Shown: positions 20,600 through 31,904 of the stretch, piece after piece
Position numbering within the stretch: position 1 is the stretch's first letter
Layout of the letters: each line of letters opens with the position of its first letter
NCBI GenBank assembly: GCA_021234155.1
Contig: JAJEKV010000002.1
Location: 40,041,841-40,105,840 of the forward strand
DNA length: 64,000 nt
From: Isoetes taiwanensis
Lineage: Eukaryota > Streptophyta > Lycopodiopsida > Isoetales > Isoetaceae
Reading direction: 5' to 3'
Notes under the pieces: generated by a model
What the model was told of the DNA's origin: nothing
Database searches by the model: none
The model's input: the letters and a program-made list of their open reading frames with translations, nothing else
Translations under genes and position numbers: made by a program

Positions 20600-23500
20600 T
20601 GATGTAGCTTGGCTGCATGTTTGTTGCTCCGTCTAAGTGTTGATCTCTGGCTGATTGATTACTTGATTTAAGATTAAACTGTTTTTACTTTCTATTTTGC
20701 AGGTCGTTACAAGCTGCTCCCATTCTTGAAAGCATTTTCATAGACTTAACCTATTGATCTATTTCTGATGAATTTATGGAAGCACAACGAATCTAGAAAT
20801 GTTTGGTTATTTCATCTGCTCCTCGGTTCTAAGTGGCCCAGGAATAATTACAGAGGTTGGGCCATGATTATTTGACTATATGAAAACAATGCCGACCCCA
20901 TCCTTCCGTGTTGTTGGCACACAGAGAAGGTCAAGTAAAGAGACTTTCCCATTATGTAGAAGTTGGCTGTGCAGTTTTGTCAGAGGGAATGCAGGGAAAA
21001 AGTGTCAGAATGCAAGTAAATTGTCACTGATGCAGGTCGTGGTTCCTTACTTCCAATTTTCAAGTGCATTAAATTTGTATACTATATGAATTTGGTTTCT
21101 AGCAGAGATGAAATATGGATGATTATAGATGTAGTTGAAGTTGACCCAGGTAATTTCCAGCCAACAACATTAGTTTATGCTATTAAAGAAGCTGAATAAA
21201 TAACAGACAAATTGTTGTCTCTGTTCAGAATGCCTTTTCAAAATTTGTACATGCAGGGCTCAAACAAAATCATGGCAGCTATGGAATTAGGAGATAGAGA
21301 GATTGTTGGACAGGTAAGTCTTTGCCCCTGCCGCTCTGTTTTGAGATGTCTGGAAGTGAATGCATGTACAGTAGTAAGTTCAGTCCATTTATTTTCTACC
21401 TGGCTTTGGTCTTTGGTCTTTGTTGCATCTCTTTGCATGATTTAGTAAGTTTAGTAGATTCCATTTATCTCCTACTTAGCTTTCCTCTCTGTCACACTTC
21501 TTTACAGGTCTTGCTCTCACTTTTGGATCGCCATCAAACTTGCAGATGAAATCTTGAGATGTCAACGTACGGTGATTGATTTTGCATGCTCTTTTATTTT
21601 TTGTTCATTCATTATGGTTTATGACCAAGTGCATGATATTAGTTCTCTTTGTTATTCCGATGGCTGTAGAAATTATTTTGTTTGTCCTTTCGATCTTTAG
21701 GGTTCTTTATTTTACCTTTGTGCATGCACAATCCACACTCTAGGTGCCTTTTCAAGATCTGTGCATGTATGGCTCTTACAAAATCATGGAGTTGGGAGAT
21801 AGAGAGGTTGTTGGACATGATAGTATTTACATATCATATACTGCTATATGTCAAAATGTTATGTCTCCTTGGATCATGCCTGTTCCCATCACATCAATAA
21901 TATTTTGCTCTGCCTCTGAACCCTTTTGCTCTACATAATTGTATGGTTGTTTTGCTTTAGAGAATGTTAACTAGCTGATTAAACTAGCAATGAGAAGCAT
22001 CAAACTTGCAGCAGGTTGGGCCATGATTATTTGGCAGGAGTCGTGGTTCCTTACTTCCAATTTTCAAGTGCACTACATTCGTATAAGAGATGAAATATTG
22101 ATAATTATACATGTGGTTGAAGTTGAGCCAGGTAATTTCCAACCGGATGCTTGGGGTGTAGAAGATAAACATTAGTTTATGCTATTAAAGAAGTATAGGC
22201 TACATAAATAACATACAATTTGTTATTTTTGTTCTTTGCTCTAAACAAGAATAGCAAGCATAAGGAATTGCTTTTTAAATGATGTGAGGCTGAGCAGTAG
22301 GATTTGCGATCTTAATATTGAATATGCTGAATTTATTAAAGTTCTACTTTTGTGCAGATAATCCTTTGTGACTGCATCAGATGTCACCGTTATGGCATAA
22401 CAAGAATAAAAAATTCATGCATAAAAAGGGTATGACATATTATATATTTTTTGTTATTTTGTTGTCAGCAGGTGCAAAAGAAATATGCATGCAAAATGTT
22501 TATGTTCACTCAGGAAAGTCTATGCCTTTCTCTTTGGATCATGCCTATTCCCATCACATCAATAATATTTTGCTCTCCCTCTGAACCCCTTTGCTCATAG
22601 TCATCCTGGCAACGGTTTTTTCCCAGGTGGTTTTTAATCCGGGTCAGGATGGTTGTGTTCTAGCTCACGTTGTGCTTTGGTTTAAGGGCTTCGGCCCATG
22701 TTCTTGTTTGGACTTCGGTCCAGGACTTCGGTCCCTTATGTACTTGGTCCCATAACCCGATTGGGTTCCGTGGACGTTAAAAATTTTTCCTTCCTTCCTT
22801 CTACATAATTGTATGGTTGTTTTGCTTTAGAGAATGTTAACTAGCTGATTAAACTAGCATTGAAAAGCATCAAACTTGCAGGGGCTATACAATGATAAAA
22901 ATATACAAGCCGAATGCTGAATCTGGCTTCCACTGAAAGCAGCATGTTTTACTTTGAGATCGTATACATTTCTCCACAAGATAATCTTTGTGCATGTGCA
23001 GCATGCACATTAGACCAAAAGTACATATGATTGTAGTCTGAATATCTTTAAATTTATAAAAGACCTGCAGATTTACAAGGTATCATGACCATGGGTTGTG
23101 CTTAGACAGCGTAATTATTATGTAGAATAACATTGTCAATTCCCAGTCTGATTACAAAAGTTAATAAGGTCCACCACGCTGTTAATCTTTGCAGCGACAC
23201 GCATTCAAGTGGACACTATTTTACATAGAAATATCGAGTAACAATCTGTTATCTAATCCCCCAAATTGTGGAGGGTTCTGTTCAGTAGTAAAAAATAACT
23301 GTTCAGGTACAAATCTTTTCTTTCACTTGGTTTATTCGAGAAACAAATTTTCTTCAATATCAGCTCTTTTTTCTATGTAACCATGTGCATGATGAAAAGG
23401 ATACTCCAATGTCTTTGCAGATTTTAGGGGCTGGCTTCCTTTTCAAAGCTAAAGAAATGCACCAATGCATCCCAGTAGGAGCAATTATGTAGAGCAATGA

Positions 23501-23700
23501 TATCTAGGGGTAGCATGGTCTTACTAGGTTGATGTTCGTATATGGGAAGTGAATTTTGAATGTCGTCCATTGTTTCTTTGCTTGACACGATGGTGAGATC
23601 AATATTGTATGACCTTGGACCAATATGTGCCACCCATGGAATTATCTTGAGAGGTGTTGGCTGAAGCACGCAATCCTCTCTTGCAAAGAAAAAGAGGTAG
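20600..23700 (+). pseudogene. Duplicated gene fragments inside the Helitron
   Basis: Segments repeat within the element. GTCGTGGTTCCTTACTTCCA at about 21,035 recurs at 22,042, each followed by a frame with VVEV(D/E)PGNFQP. A second fragment (MPFQNLYMQGSNKIMAAMELGDREI at 21,230) recurs as MPFQDLCMYGSYKIMELGDREV at 21,744. A third block (ATCACATCAATAATATTTTG) is at 21,888 and 22,554. Exon-like pieces end in CAG|GTAAG-type donors and start after TGCAG, as expected of captured host exons. The source gene is not recognised. Confidence 0.5.
22597..22800 (+). mobile_element. LINE 3' end with (TTCC)n tail, boundaries set by an empty site
   Basis: The duplicated block around 21,928 reads CTTTTGCTC|TACATAATTG without interruption. 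Its second copy has about 204 bp inserted at the same point (CTTTGCTC, then ATAGTCATCC... to ...CTTCCTTCCTT, then CTACATAATTG). The insert shares GGTTTTTAATCCGGGTC and a TTCC-repeat tail with the LINE at 31.9-33.6 kb, so it is a strongly 5'-truncated copy of that family. Confidence 0.8.
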
Positions 23701-24318
23701 TTTATTCATAACTGTAGCCCCAAGCTTCTGTATGAAGCAAATCCATTAGTTTAAATAGCACATGGTTTTGGAATCCCCACAGCTTTATAGCAACATTGTG
23801 TATGTTAATGGTAGGTGAATAAAAGTCATCATAGACATGTTACACATGCACTATTTGTGAACCTAAGGAAATGCTCTAGCGTTGAAACATAGAATCAATT
23901 TGATGTGTAAACATGAAACACATATATTAGTTTTATCAAAGGTATGTCATATGCTTTTGCAACGAAAATGCATTTTCTCACGTCATATGCTTTTGCCAAG
24001 AGTATCTTAGTATTTTAACTTTTATTAATAATATGTTTTTTCCAAGTATTATGGGTTAGGTTTGTGAGGTTAAATCCCAGCCGTGGATCTGGAGCATATC
24101 CTGGATACAATGCCAGATCAGTGGCCAGCATCTTTTTGGAGAAGAAATGGCTTGCCATTTCCTAAGGTCTCCATAAAAAATGGCTTGCCATTTAGACCAT
24201 GCATATCCCATCACGCTGAGACCATGCGAACCGCGCCGAGCAATCGGATGGGATCCATCAGCGGGAGCCCGGTCTTCTTCTTGACCCTATTAAACAACCT
24301 AAACCGGTAATAGAAGCT

Positions 24319-24900
24319 TTGCCTCACCGCAAGAAGCTTTGCAATCCTCACCGCATGAAGCTTTGCCTACTCTCACGGTCGCCCCTGCCTCCTACTCTCC
24401 CGCCTTTTGCCCATATACGCATTCTTTCTCTCTCATTTGCTTTCGCTTTCTTCATTTGCTCGAAAACTAAGAAATCACAAATTTGGGATAAGAAACCCTA
24501 AAATTGGGACAAGAAACCCAAATCTTAGATCAAGGCGTCAGGCGGGTTTCCACGTTTACCGCTCGGGCCACGAAGGCGAGATCGGCTGCATTACAGCTAA
24601 GTAGGTATTCTACCGAGATCCAACGCGGCATTAAAGGCTATGATCCATTGGCGTTGAGCCGCGACCCACCACGGTGAGATCCCCTATAACAAGGTCCCAT
24701 GTGGCCCTAGAAACCATGGCTGCCACCTTTCCATGTATATGCCGAAGGTAATGCACTTCCTCTCATTTGTAAGATTAGAATATCTCATTTTATTATCCTA
24801 TTATCTACCCCTATATTTATACAACTCAAAGTAAGATAATCATCCAAACGCAACAAGAGGCAACATCATTTACAAGTGTAAAGAATTAAGTTTAATTTCT
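24319..24900. other. Helitron 3' part without gene
   Basis: Contains a GAAGCTTTGCNNTCACCGC-type short repeat (24,313-24,365) and AT-rich sequence leading to the terminal hairpin. No coding frame is supported. Confidence 0.4.
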
Positions 24901-24948
24901 ACAATAGAACCGTATTTATGCCCGGCAACGCCGGGCATCCGTTACTAG

Positions 24949-27055
24949 TTGAAATAATGTTCAAACCAGTTCCAAAAGGAGTAGAGCTTAATAAAAATAT
25001 GGTTCATATCCTCAATGTTGTTACAAAACAGGGGGCATTGAGAATCAATAGGAGCAACATTTCTGGCTTGATGTTTAGCAATTGAAACTAGATTAGGGAC
25101 ACTACCATTAGCAAGGAGCCAGATGAAATATTCAAACTTAGGAGTTAAATAAGAATTCCAAACATTATTGAATAGCTTAAACTCAATATCATCCGAAATA
25201 TTCCAGAAAGTCTTGGCCTTAGAAGCATTGCATGGTCTACTCAAGAATTTATATATTATGGAAACTTTGTATGCCCCTTTGTTATTAAGAGTCCAATCGT
25301 GCACAGAGTTTGGATTGGCCTCTAAATTATTGATCTTTTGCATTATGTGCCTGAATAATTTTCTATCAGAAAAGGTACCTCTTATTCTTTGCTTAAAGGC
25401 AGTCCAAGTGATCCATCTATTATTAACTCTGAGGTCACCTAAATTCAGAAAATTAAATTCACTCCGTTTTTTATAAATCCTTGGATGAATAGTAGCCAAA
25501 GAAGTTGAGCTGTTACTGGATAAAAGAGGGTTCCAAAATATACTTGTTCTGTGGTGACAGTTTTGAAGATCAATATGCTTGAAGGCTCTATGAGAGAAAT
25601 TCCAAGCAGAGATAATATTTCTCATAAGAGGAGGAGTGTTGGCACCAACCTGCAGATTAAAGAAAGCAGATGAAGGGAGATGATGCATTACAGAGGGATG
25701 CCCTTTAATATAACTGCAAGAAAGCCAATGCTTGATAAAGATGGAAGCAGGATTACTGGCTTGATATAGAGACCTCCAAACATATTTACCAGCCAGAGCA
25801 TACCCCTGTAGAAGAAGATTCTTACATCCAAGGCCACCCTGATTTTTGCTTCTGGATATTGATTTCCAATTAACTATATGGTGCTTCCCCCAAATGAAAT
25901 TCCTGATGATCCTTTCTAATTGTTGGTAGATGGACTTTGGAGCAAGAAGGGCAGATGAGAAATAAATATGAGAGCTTGCAATCGCAGTATTGGAAATAAT
26001 AGATCTACCAGCCAGAGATAAGCAACTGCCATAATTAGACAATTTCTTTTTAATTCGAGAGATGATAGGAGACCAAAGGCCTTTTATACCTGGATGGATA
26101 GAGGCATGCCTAGCAATTTGGTATATAATCAGTAGAAATATCACCAATAATAACACATTTGTCCCTGTTTAAATGAACTCCAGAAGCAGCATCGAAAGAA
26201 TCAATGATCTTGAAAAAGAACTCTATATTTTGAGAATCATTTTTGAGAAAAGTGAAAGTATCATCTGCATACTGAGAAACTGAGAGAGAGGAATTGTCAG
26301 GGAGAGTGAGACCATGCAGAGCATTAGAATTTTGATGAAAATGAATAGCACATATTAGCATTTCAGTAACTACAAGAAATAAGTATGGAGCTAGAGGACA
26401 CCCTTGTCTCACACCTCTGGCTAAAGAGAAGAATTTGGTAGGAGAACCATTAATGAGAACAGCAGATTCAGATCTTTGATTAAGCTCAATGATTAGCTTA
26501 ATAAGTTTATCAGAGAAACCAAGTTTAGTGAGAGCAAATTCCAGAAAATCCCACCTAACAGTATCAAAGGCTTTGGAGAAATCTAATTTAAGCAAAATAC
26601 AATTTTGCTTTGTCAAATTATTCCAGTGGAGGCCCTTTATGGCAGCAATATAGTTGTCAAAAATGTATCTGTTTGGTGGAAAAGCAGATTGGCTTGAGCT
26701 AATAACTTTCTGAAGATGACTTTTAATTCTGTTGGCAATTAGCTTAGCACAGATTTTGTAGGAGGTGTTGGTTAAGGAAATTGGCCTCCAATCATTAAAG
26801 ATAGCTGGATTATGCACTTTAGGAATCATAGTAATAAACCCAGAGCAAATAGAAGGATGTAAGTGATTAAGATTCCAATAACCATAGATCATCTGCATTA
26901 AATCCACTTTAAGAACTTCCCAGAATTTAATATAAAATTATGTAGGAAGGCCATCAGGCCCAGGGCTTTTATTTCTCCCAAGGTTGATGGCATCGTTAAC
27001 TCCAACAATAAGCACTTTGGATGCCTTAGTTAACGAGATAGATTTCATAACCAGG
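24949..27055 (-). mobile_element. LINE, reverse transcriptase part
   Basis: On the minus strand the first frame (26,907-26,110) is a LINE reverse transcriptase: NDWRPISLTN, LLKLDFSKAFDTVRWDFLE, GVRQGCPLAPYLF and the catalytic SQYADDT. Upstream, to 27,055, GRNKSPGPDGLP continues the domain with one stop. The second frame (26,156-24,949) carries the thumb and connection region and a zf-RVT-like end (CPLFCNNIEDMNHIFIKLYSFWNWFEHYFN region). It then meets the Helitron and resumes at 20,254. Frameshifts and stops make it inactive. The 5' end is truncated at about 27,055, next to the H3 fold. Confidence 0.85.
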
Positions 27056-27058
27056 CCC

Positions 27059-27715
27059 AATCAAAATGTGCAGGTGCTTGGTGCATTAGAAGGAGCAGGA
27101 ACTCAGTCAAAAATTGGGGATCATCAGGATATTCCGATTCAAGATATTCTTGTTTAGGCTATTCCGATTCAGGAAATTCCTGTTCAGGCTATTCCTATTC
27201 GGGATATTTCTATTCAGGATATTCCTATTCCAGATGCTGTTCTTAACATGTCCTGGATCCTCCGAATCAGACTAACGTTGAGGTGGGTAAAAGAAAATCA
27301 CGCGCGCCTAAGCAGGTGCAGAAGAAACAGGTGTTGTGTAAAGGCCCTTCGAAGCTCAACAAGAAGGGCGAACCGTTTAAGCCAAAGTACAGATGGATTC
27401 GTGAGATCCGGCACTTCCAGAATCACGTGAAGTGGGTACTTCCAAAGCTCACTATGGCGAGAATCTGTAGGGAGGAGATTCAGAACAGGTACGCGAAAAT
27501 GAAGGAGGATAGGAGGAGGTACCATGGTTCTGGCAGAGCTTTTCCAATGCCAGAAGAGGTTAATCGATTTACTGCAAATGCCCTTGATGCTCTGCCGCGG
27601 CTGAGAATCACATGGTCGAGTTTTTTGATGTGTGAAGTGTGCCGTGCATGAAAAGAGGGTGATGATCATGCAGAGGGATGTTGCTTTAACGAAATATTTT
27701 CGAGGCATGTAAAGT
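27059..27715 (+). pseudogene. H3-like protein of element A: linker and histone H3 fold
   Basis: After the LINE, a linker contains a repeated IPIQDI / IPVQAI hexapeptide, then basic KRKSRAPKQVQKK. The H3 fold follows: YRWIREIRHFQNHVKWVLPK (alpha-N and start of alpha-1; canonical H3 has REIR-YQ-STELLI-KLPF), ARICREEIQNRY, an enlarged loop of about 18 extra residues (KMKEDRRRYHGSGRAF), and ANALDAL. Two one-base frame slips lead to AAENHMVEFFDV (H3: EAAEAYLVGLFED) and VHEKRVMIMQRDVALTKYF (H3: IHAKRVTIMPKDIQLARRI). The fold is complete but frameshifted at about 27,597 and 27,640, with a further break near 27,245 and a TAG in the repeat. Palindromes follow the stop. Confidence 0.7.
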
Positions 27716-27835
27716 GTTGGTTTTTTTCTTAATAAAAAACTTTTAGTTGCATTATGTTTGTATATTATTTGATTTGGTTATATGTATTCTGTATCTGTAT
27801 CGACCTAGAAATTGTAGGTATAAACTTATGTTTAG

Positions 27836-28170
27836 AAATTACGGTGCGAATATTAGCTATCCTATAATTAAACGACAACTTGTTTCGCATAAATGACAAC
27901 TTGTTTCGCACCGTGGCCACGGTGCGTAACAGGTTGTCGTTTAGTTATAGGATAACTAATAATCCTATAACTAAACAACAACCTGTTACGCACCGTTGCC
28001 ACGGTGTGAAATAAATCCTATAACTAAACGACAACCTGTTACGCACCATGGCCACGGTGCGAAATAAGTTGTTAATTAATTATAGAATAAATAATATTCG
28101 CGCCGTGGCCACGGTGCGAATTATTGACTAGTCATTACTGAATGCCAATATAATTCGCATCGTGCCCACG
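27836..28170. repeat. Cluster of five palindromes in a larger cruciform-like array
   Basis: A perfect CGCACCGTGGCCACGGTGCG lies at 27,907-27,926, with near copies at 27,989-28,008, 28,042-28,061, 28,099-28,118 and 28,151. The spacers are themselves inverted: CTATCCTATAATTAAACGAC before the first palindrome mirrors GTCGTTTAGTTATAGGATAA after it. Stems of about 60 bp are possible. The cluster starts about 120 bp after the H3-like frame. Confidence 0.85.
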
Positions 28171-28312
28171 CTACCAAGATAGCATCCTACACACATTAGA
28201 GTTGTATATTATGCTCAACATTGTTATATTATTAATATGGATTTGCTCATACATTCGAAACCCCAGAAGTATATCTTCTACCTTGTCTGATCCTTGTGGA
28301 TCTCCACTCCCT

Positions 28313-28711
28313 TTAATTTTGTGCTGCACTAGATCTACACCATATCTGCTTTCTTTTTTCCTGCTGAGCTTTTCTCCTCAATATTATAGCCAAAGTCATG
28401 TCTTGTTTTGCCTTATCTTTTTTCTTTAGCTTGCAGATAATCCTTCTGTAGAACCATTGACACATCTGTTGCAATGAATTACCACACGAACCTCGATTTT
28501 GGGTGAACCTAAAAAAAACATTCTTGGCTTGTTTATGTGACTTCTCTATTCCCTGCGTATTCCATAATTCCAAGCTCCCGTACTGTTTGGCAAACCACAA
28601 GTCATGGGCGTGAAGTATATGAATGTAATGTGTAACATTGCATTCTCCCCATGCTTGTATGATCTTTTCTATTTCTATATTCAAGAGTCGAAGCTGCTCT
28701 TGCCGTTTCAA
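28313..28711 (-). pseudogene. Unknown ORF, transposase-like C-terminal fragment (tentative)
   Basis: This 132-residue frame contains THYIHILHAHDLWFAKQYGS, then LELWNTQGIEKSHKQAKNVF and RFTQNRG, ending in a Lys-rich tail. The G-x-L-x2-W/F-x2-QG-x-E-x2-H pattern resembles the end of KDZ-type transposases, where the Glu is catalytic. I recall this only in outline. No upstream part of such a transposase is visible, so it is a fragment. Confidence 0.3.
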
Positions 28712-28739
28712 TACTTTTGCAGCTTAGATTAGGTGGAAG

Positions 28740-31700
28740 GTAGAGTTTCCTTGCAGTGTTAGAGTCCATATAGCAACAGGTTGGATCTTCAAGGATTTGA
28801 AGCCCTTTCTAAACAGGTAAAATGATTTCTACAGATGCCTCTTAGTGGGGTTCCATATCGTCTGGTGATTTTACATATTTTGCCCATTCATTAAAGATAA
28901 ACATCTATTTTTAAATTTTTCCCATTGGCAAGGGACTGCCAATCTTGCATGATATGAAGTTGTCATCTCTTTTTTGTGTTTATAGGTGCAGCAAAGGGGC
29001 TTCTTGCCAGAGAGTTATAAAGTGGAGATGATTGAGACAAATGGCGAAGCAGTCGTAGTGGTTTTTGGTTGAGACAAATCTGAGCACTTGGTTGCAACGA
29101 AATTGGAAAATATCAAAAGAAAAAAGGTCCAGGTATAAGCCTTTCCCGTATGTCTACAAAGTAAAGTTTTCTAATCACTGATTTTTTAAGCAAGTATTGC
29201 GCTCCATTAGGATTGTTTAGAATGGAAGATTCGAGAATCTGCCACTCTACCACATGGAAAGCCAACATTGCATTGCATTTGTGCAATACTTTTGGTAGAA
29301 ATTGCATACTTTGATTGTCTTTATTTTAGGGCCATTTTCATATCAAATTAAATGTAAGTTCTTCTTCTGTAAAGCCTGTCATTAAGCAAAGAAATATAAG
29401 AGGGTCTATTCTATAAGAGGGTCTATGTTGCTTCGCAGATGACAACAGAGTTTCATCTTCTTAAAATTTCTTAGATTAGATATTCATTCCATGCTGTTGT
29501 TTAGGATTCTGAGATTCGGGAGTCTGCCATTGAGGATTTTTCTGCTTTCAGTTTCCTCGCTATTGCTTTTGAGTTTGATCAAATTGGAGATCTTTTTTTG
29601 TTTCTCCTTTACTTTCTTCCATCGCTGTTCTACAGGCAGTGAGAACAAAAGCGTGACGTCTAATAATACTAAAGGTGGATCTATGCGTGAAGTCAAGCCA
29701 TCTAAATACCCAATTTGTGTGTGAGTTTGTTCACCATTTTATAGCTATATCTGTTACATTAAGTTTGTTCATCTTCTGGGTATAGTGAAGATTTGCAAAA
29801 TTGAGCCCTTTCATGCTTTTTATTGTGTTTTTTCCTATTTCGGTTTGAAGCACTATGTTGTATTGTGAGTCTATTTGCCAGTCAAATCTGTAAATCCTTT
29901 TGCCAGTTTTAGGACTAGCTTGAGCCCCAATCAGACTGCAAGTGCATTTTGTGACTTATTATGATATCCATCTTGAATAGATGATGGGCTCTGTTGTGGA
30001 TCTTATGCCTGCAGTTTTGCATCCTCAAGATCTTGCAATCATTTTCCAGAAGAAAAAATAAGAAACAACTTTTAAATTGTTTGCCGCTTTTCAAAAATTG
30101 CATCTGTTCATTAAAGGTAAAGAAACTCGTATTTCTTTGATGCTAAGCTTCTATTCTTTGATACATTTGTTGAATGCATTCTTTCCTTGATGCGTGCTCT
30201 ATCCATTCGATATACAAAGTTATTTGCATATAATAGATGTCATAGATGTCATTTTTCCAAGTTATACTAGTAGATGATTGTTGATAGCCTTATAGCGCTT
30301 GCTTTTCTCAATTCATGCAAGAGATAAATATGTGAAAGATATGGCTGGCATGTCAAACATTGTATATCATCCCAAAGTTTGTAGAGTGTTGCTATTGAGG
30401 TCCTCATTAGGGCTGCAAGTTAAGTATGTTTAATGTTGAAGCCTCCTTGCTTTTCCCTTGGTAAGACATATTTCATATGTAAAGTGTAAAGTGAGGACAT
30501 CTCTCTACATGGTTTTTCTTAATTGTAGCTAGTGCATTAAGCTAAAATGCAGAAGGCAGGAGTTATGAGAATGAGTCACAGACCTGCAAACAACATTGGC
30601 CTTGTTCTTTTCAAGAAAGACGTACTTTTCTGGATTAGCTATCCCACTTCTTTTTTGCCACCAAAACAAGGTGCACGTAGGAAACACATTTGTATGTTTT
30701 GCAAGACATTTGAAAATACATTGTAGGTTGCATTAATGTTGGACAAGCCAAGGTGAGAAAAGAAAGAAAAATGAAAGCTTGGCTTACTCAATATGCATAG
30801 TCATCTAAACTCTATAGGGGATCTCCGAGGACTACATGGAATTGTAGGGCATGGTGGCAAGCAAACAGAAGGACACAAGGGCATTAATGCATCAAGAGAG
30901 GAGGTAAAAATGTTGGAGCCATGTTCATTCCTGTCACATAAGCACAATGCAAATTTTTTTAATAGAGCATACAAGTATTTTTTTTTCCTGTTTGCTTCCG
31001 TTGTTAACTATATAGATTGCATCACAACAGGTCTAAGATATATCTTTGCACGGAACGCGCTCATGCCTGACTTTTGTTTATGTGCCCAAAGATCCCCTTC
31101 AGCAAGAGAAACTGTTAAATAATACTGCAGCATAACATGCATAGTTATATAATATATCCACTATAGATGTTTCTTCATTTATTATTGAATGTTCCTTTAT
31201 GCTTGAATATCAACGTTTCAGTATGCTGTCATGCATGGCAGAATGGAATTATGTTCTAGCTAGGGGGTGATAAAATATATGTAAGCACTAGAATATTTGA
31301 TTTAGGTTGTGAATTTCAGTAAAGCAGTTGAATGATGTTTATAAGTTCTGTGTATGAGATGATGAATGGTAAAGGAGTTGTTATATGTGGTATGATAAAT
31401 GTCCGTCCTTTAAGAAATAAATTAAGTACCATAAAAAGACAAACATTTGCTAAAATGAGGCAACTTTTGACCTCCGTTACTAGATCCTCTCCTCTTAGAT
31501 GTTATTAGAAGAGGGTATGAAGGCATATAATAGATGCTCTTCTCTTTGCCTTAACATTTTCCTAGGATGTTCATCTTACATATCATGACAATTTAGGTTA
31601 TCTTTATATCGTGACAATTTAAGTTATTTTTTTGGACCTAGAGCTACGTTTTCCTACTCATTTTTCGCAAGATTATTATATTTTTTATAAAAAACAATAT

Positions 31701-31880
31701 GTAATTAGTCAACTCCTACGTAATAAGCCAAACATAACACATCTACTTACTAAAGGACTTCAACATAGATAATATGTACACAGATAATATCAAAGAAGCA
31801 TCACATTGCCATGACATTGCTATAACACGATGCACAATTCTATCAAGCGTGGCAACGCCGGCACAGATTTTTTAGCATAA
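28740..31880 (+). pseudogene. Gene fragments with intact splice sites (captured exons?)
   Basis: Exon-like pieces lie on the plus strand. One is QGFEALSKQ, ending at about 28,816 with donor CAG|GTAAAATG. The next begins after TTTATAG at 28,985 and reads VQQRGFLPESYKVEMIETNG then EAVVVVFG*, in the same phase. Another (29,637-29,720) starts after CTACAG and reads GSENKSVTSNNTKGGSMREV and PSKYPIC, with donor GT|GTGAGT. The product is not recognised. The stretch ends near Helitron-like 3' termini, so transposon capture is likely. From 29.8 to 31.8 kb I see no further gene. Confidence 0.35.
31848..31876 (+). repeat. Degenerate Helitron 3' end
   Basis: GCGTGGCAACGCCGGCACAG followed by ATTTTTTAG resembles the hairpin-plus-CTAG terminus at 24,948, with damaged pairing and TTAG in place of CTAG. 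Confidence 0.3.
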
Positions 31881-31904
31881 GTTTTGTTTTATGTTTTAAG
31901 CATT

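Larger units (their letters stand above)
20255..24948 (+). mobile_element. Non-autonomous Helitron, 4.69 kb, nested in the LINE
   Basis: The left end is A|TCTCTTGTTTAAATTTGG (A at 20,254). The right end is a hairpin (GCCCGGCAACGCCGGGC) followed by ATCCGTTACTAG and then T at 24,949. TC start, 3' hairpin, CTAG end and insertion between A and T are the Helitron rules. Removing it joins minus-strand LINE codons exactly in frame (HYFN|ISKPTS), which confirms both ends. No Rep/helicase frame is inside, so it depends on another element. It carries duplicated gene fragments and a short LINE tail. Confidence 0.85.

Noticed and set aside
27298-27708. Minus-strand 136-codon ORF overlapping the H3 fold
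   Set aside because: It is the antisense shadow of the H3-fold frame and has no domain features.
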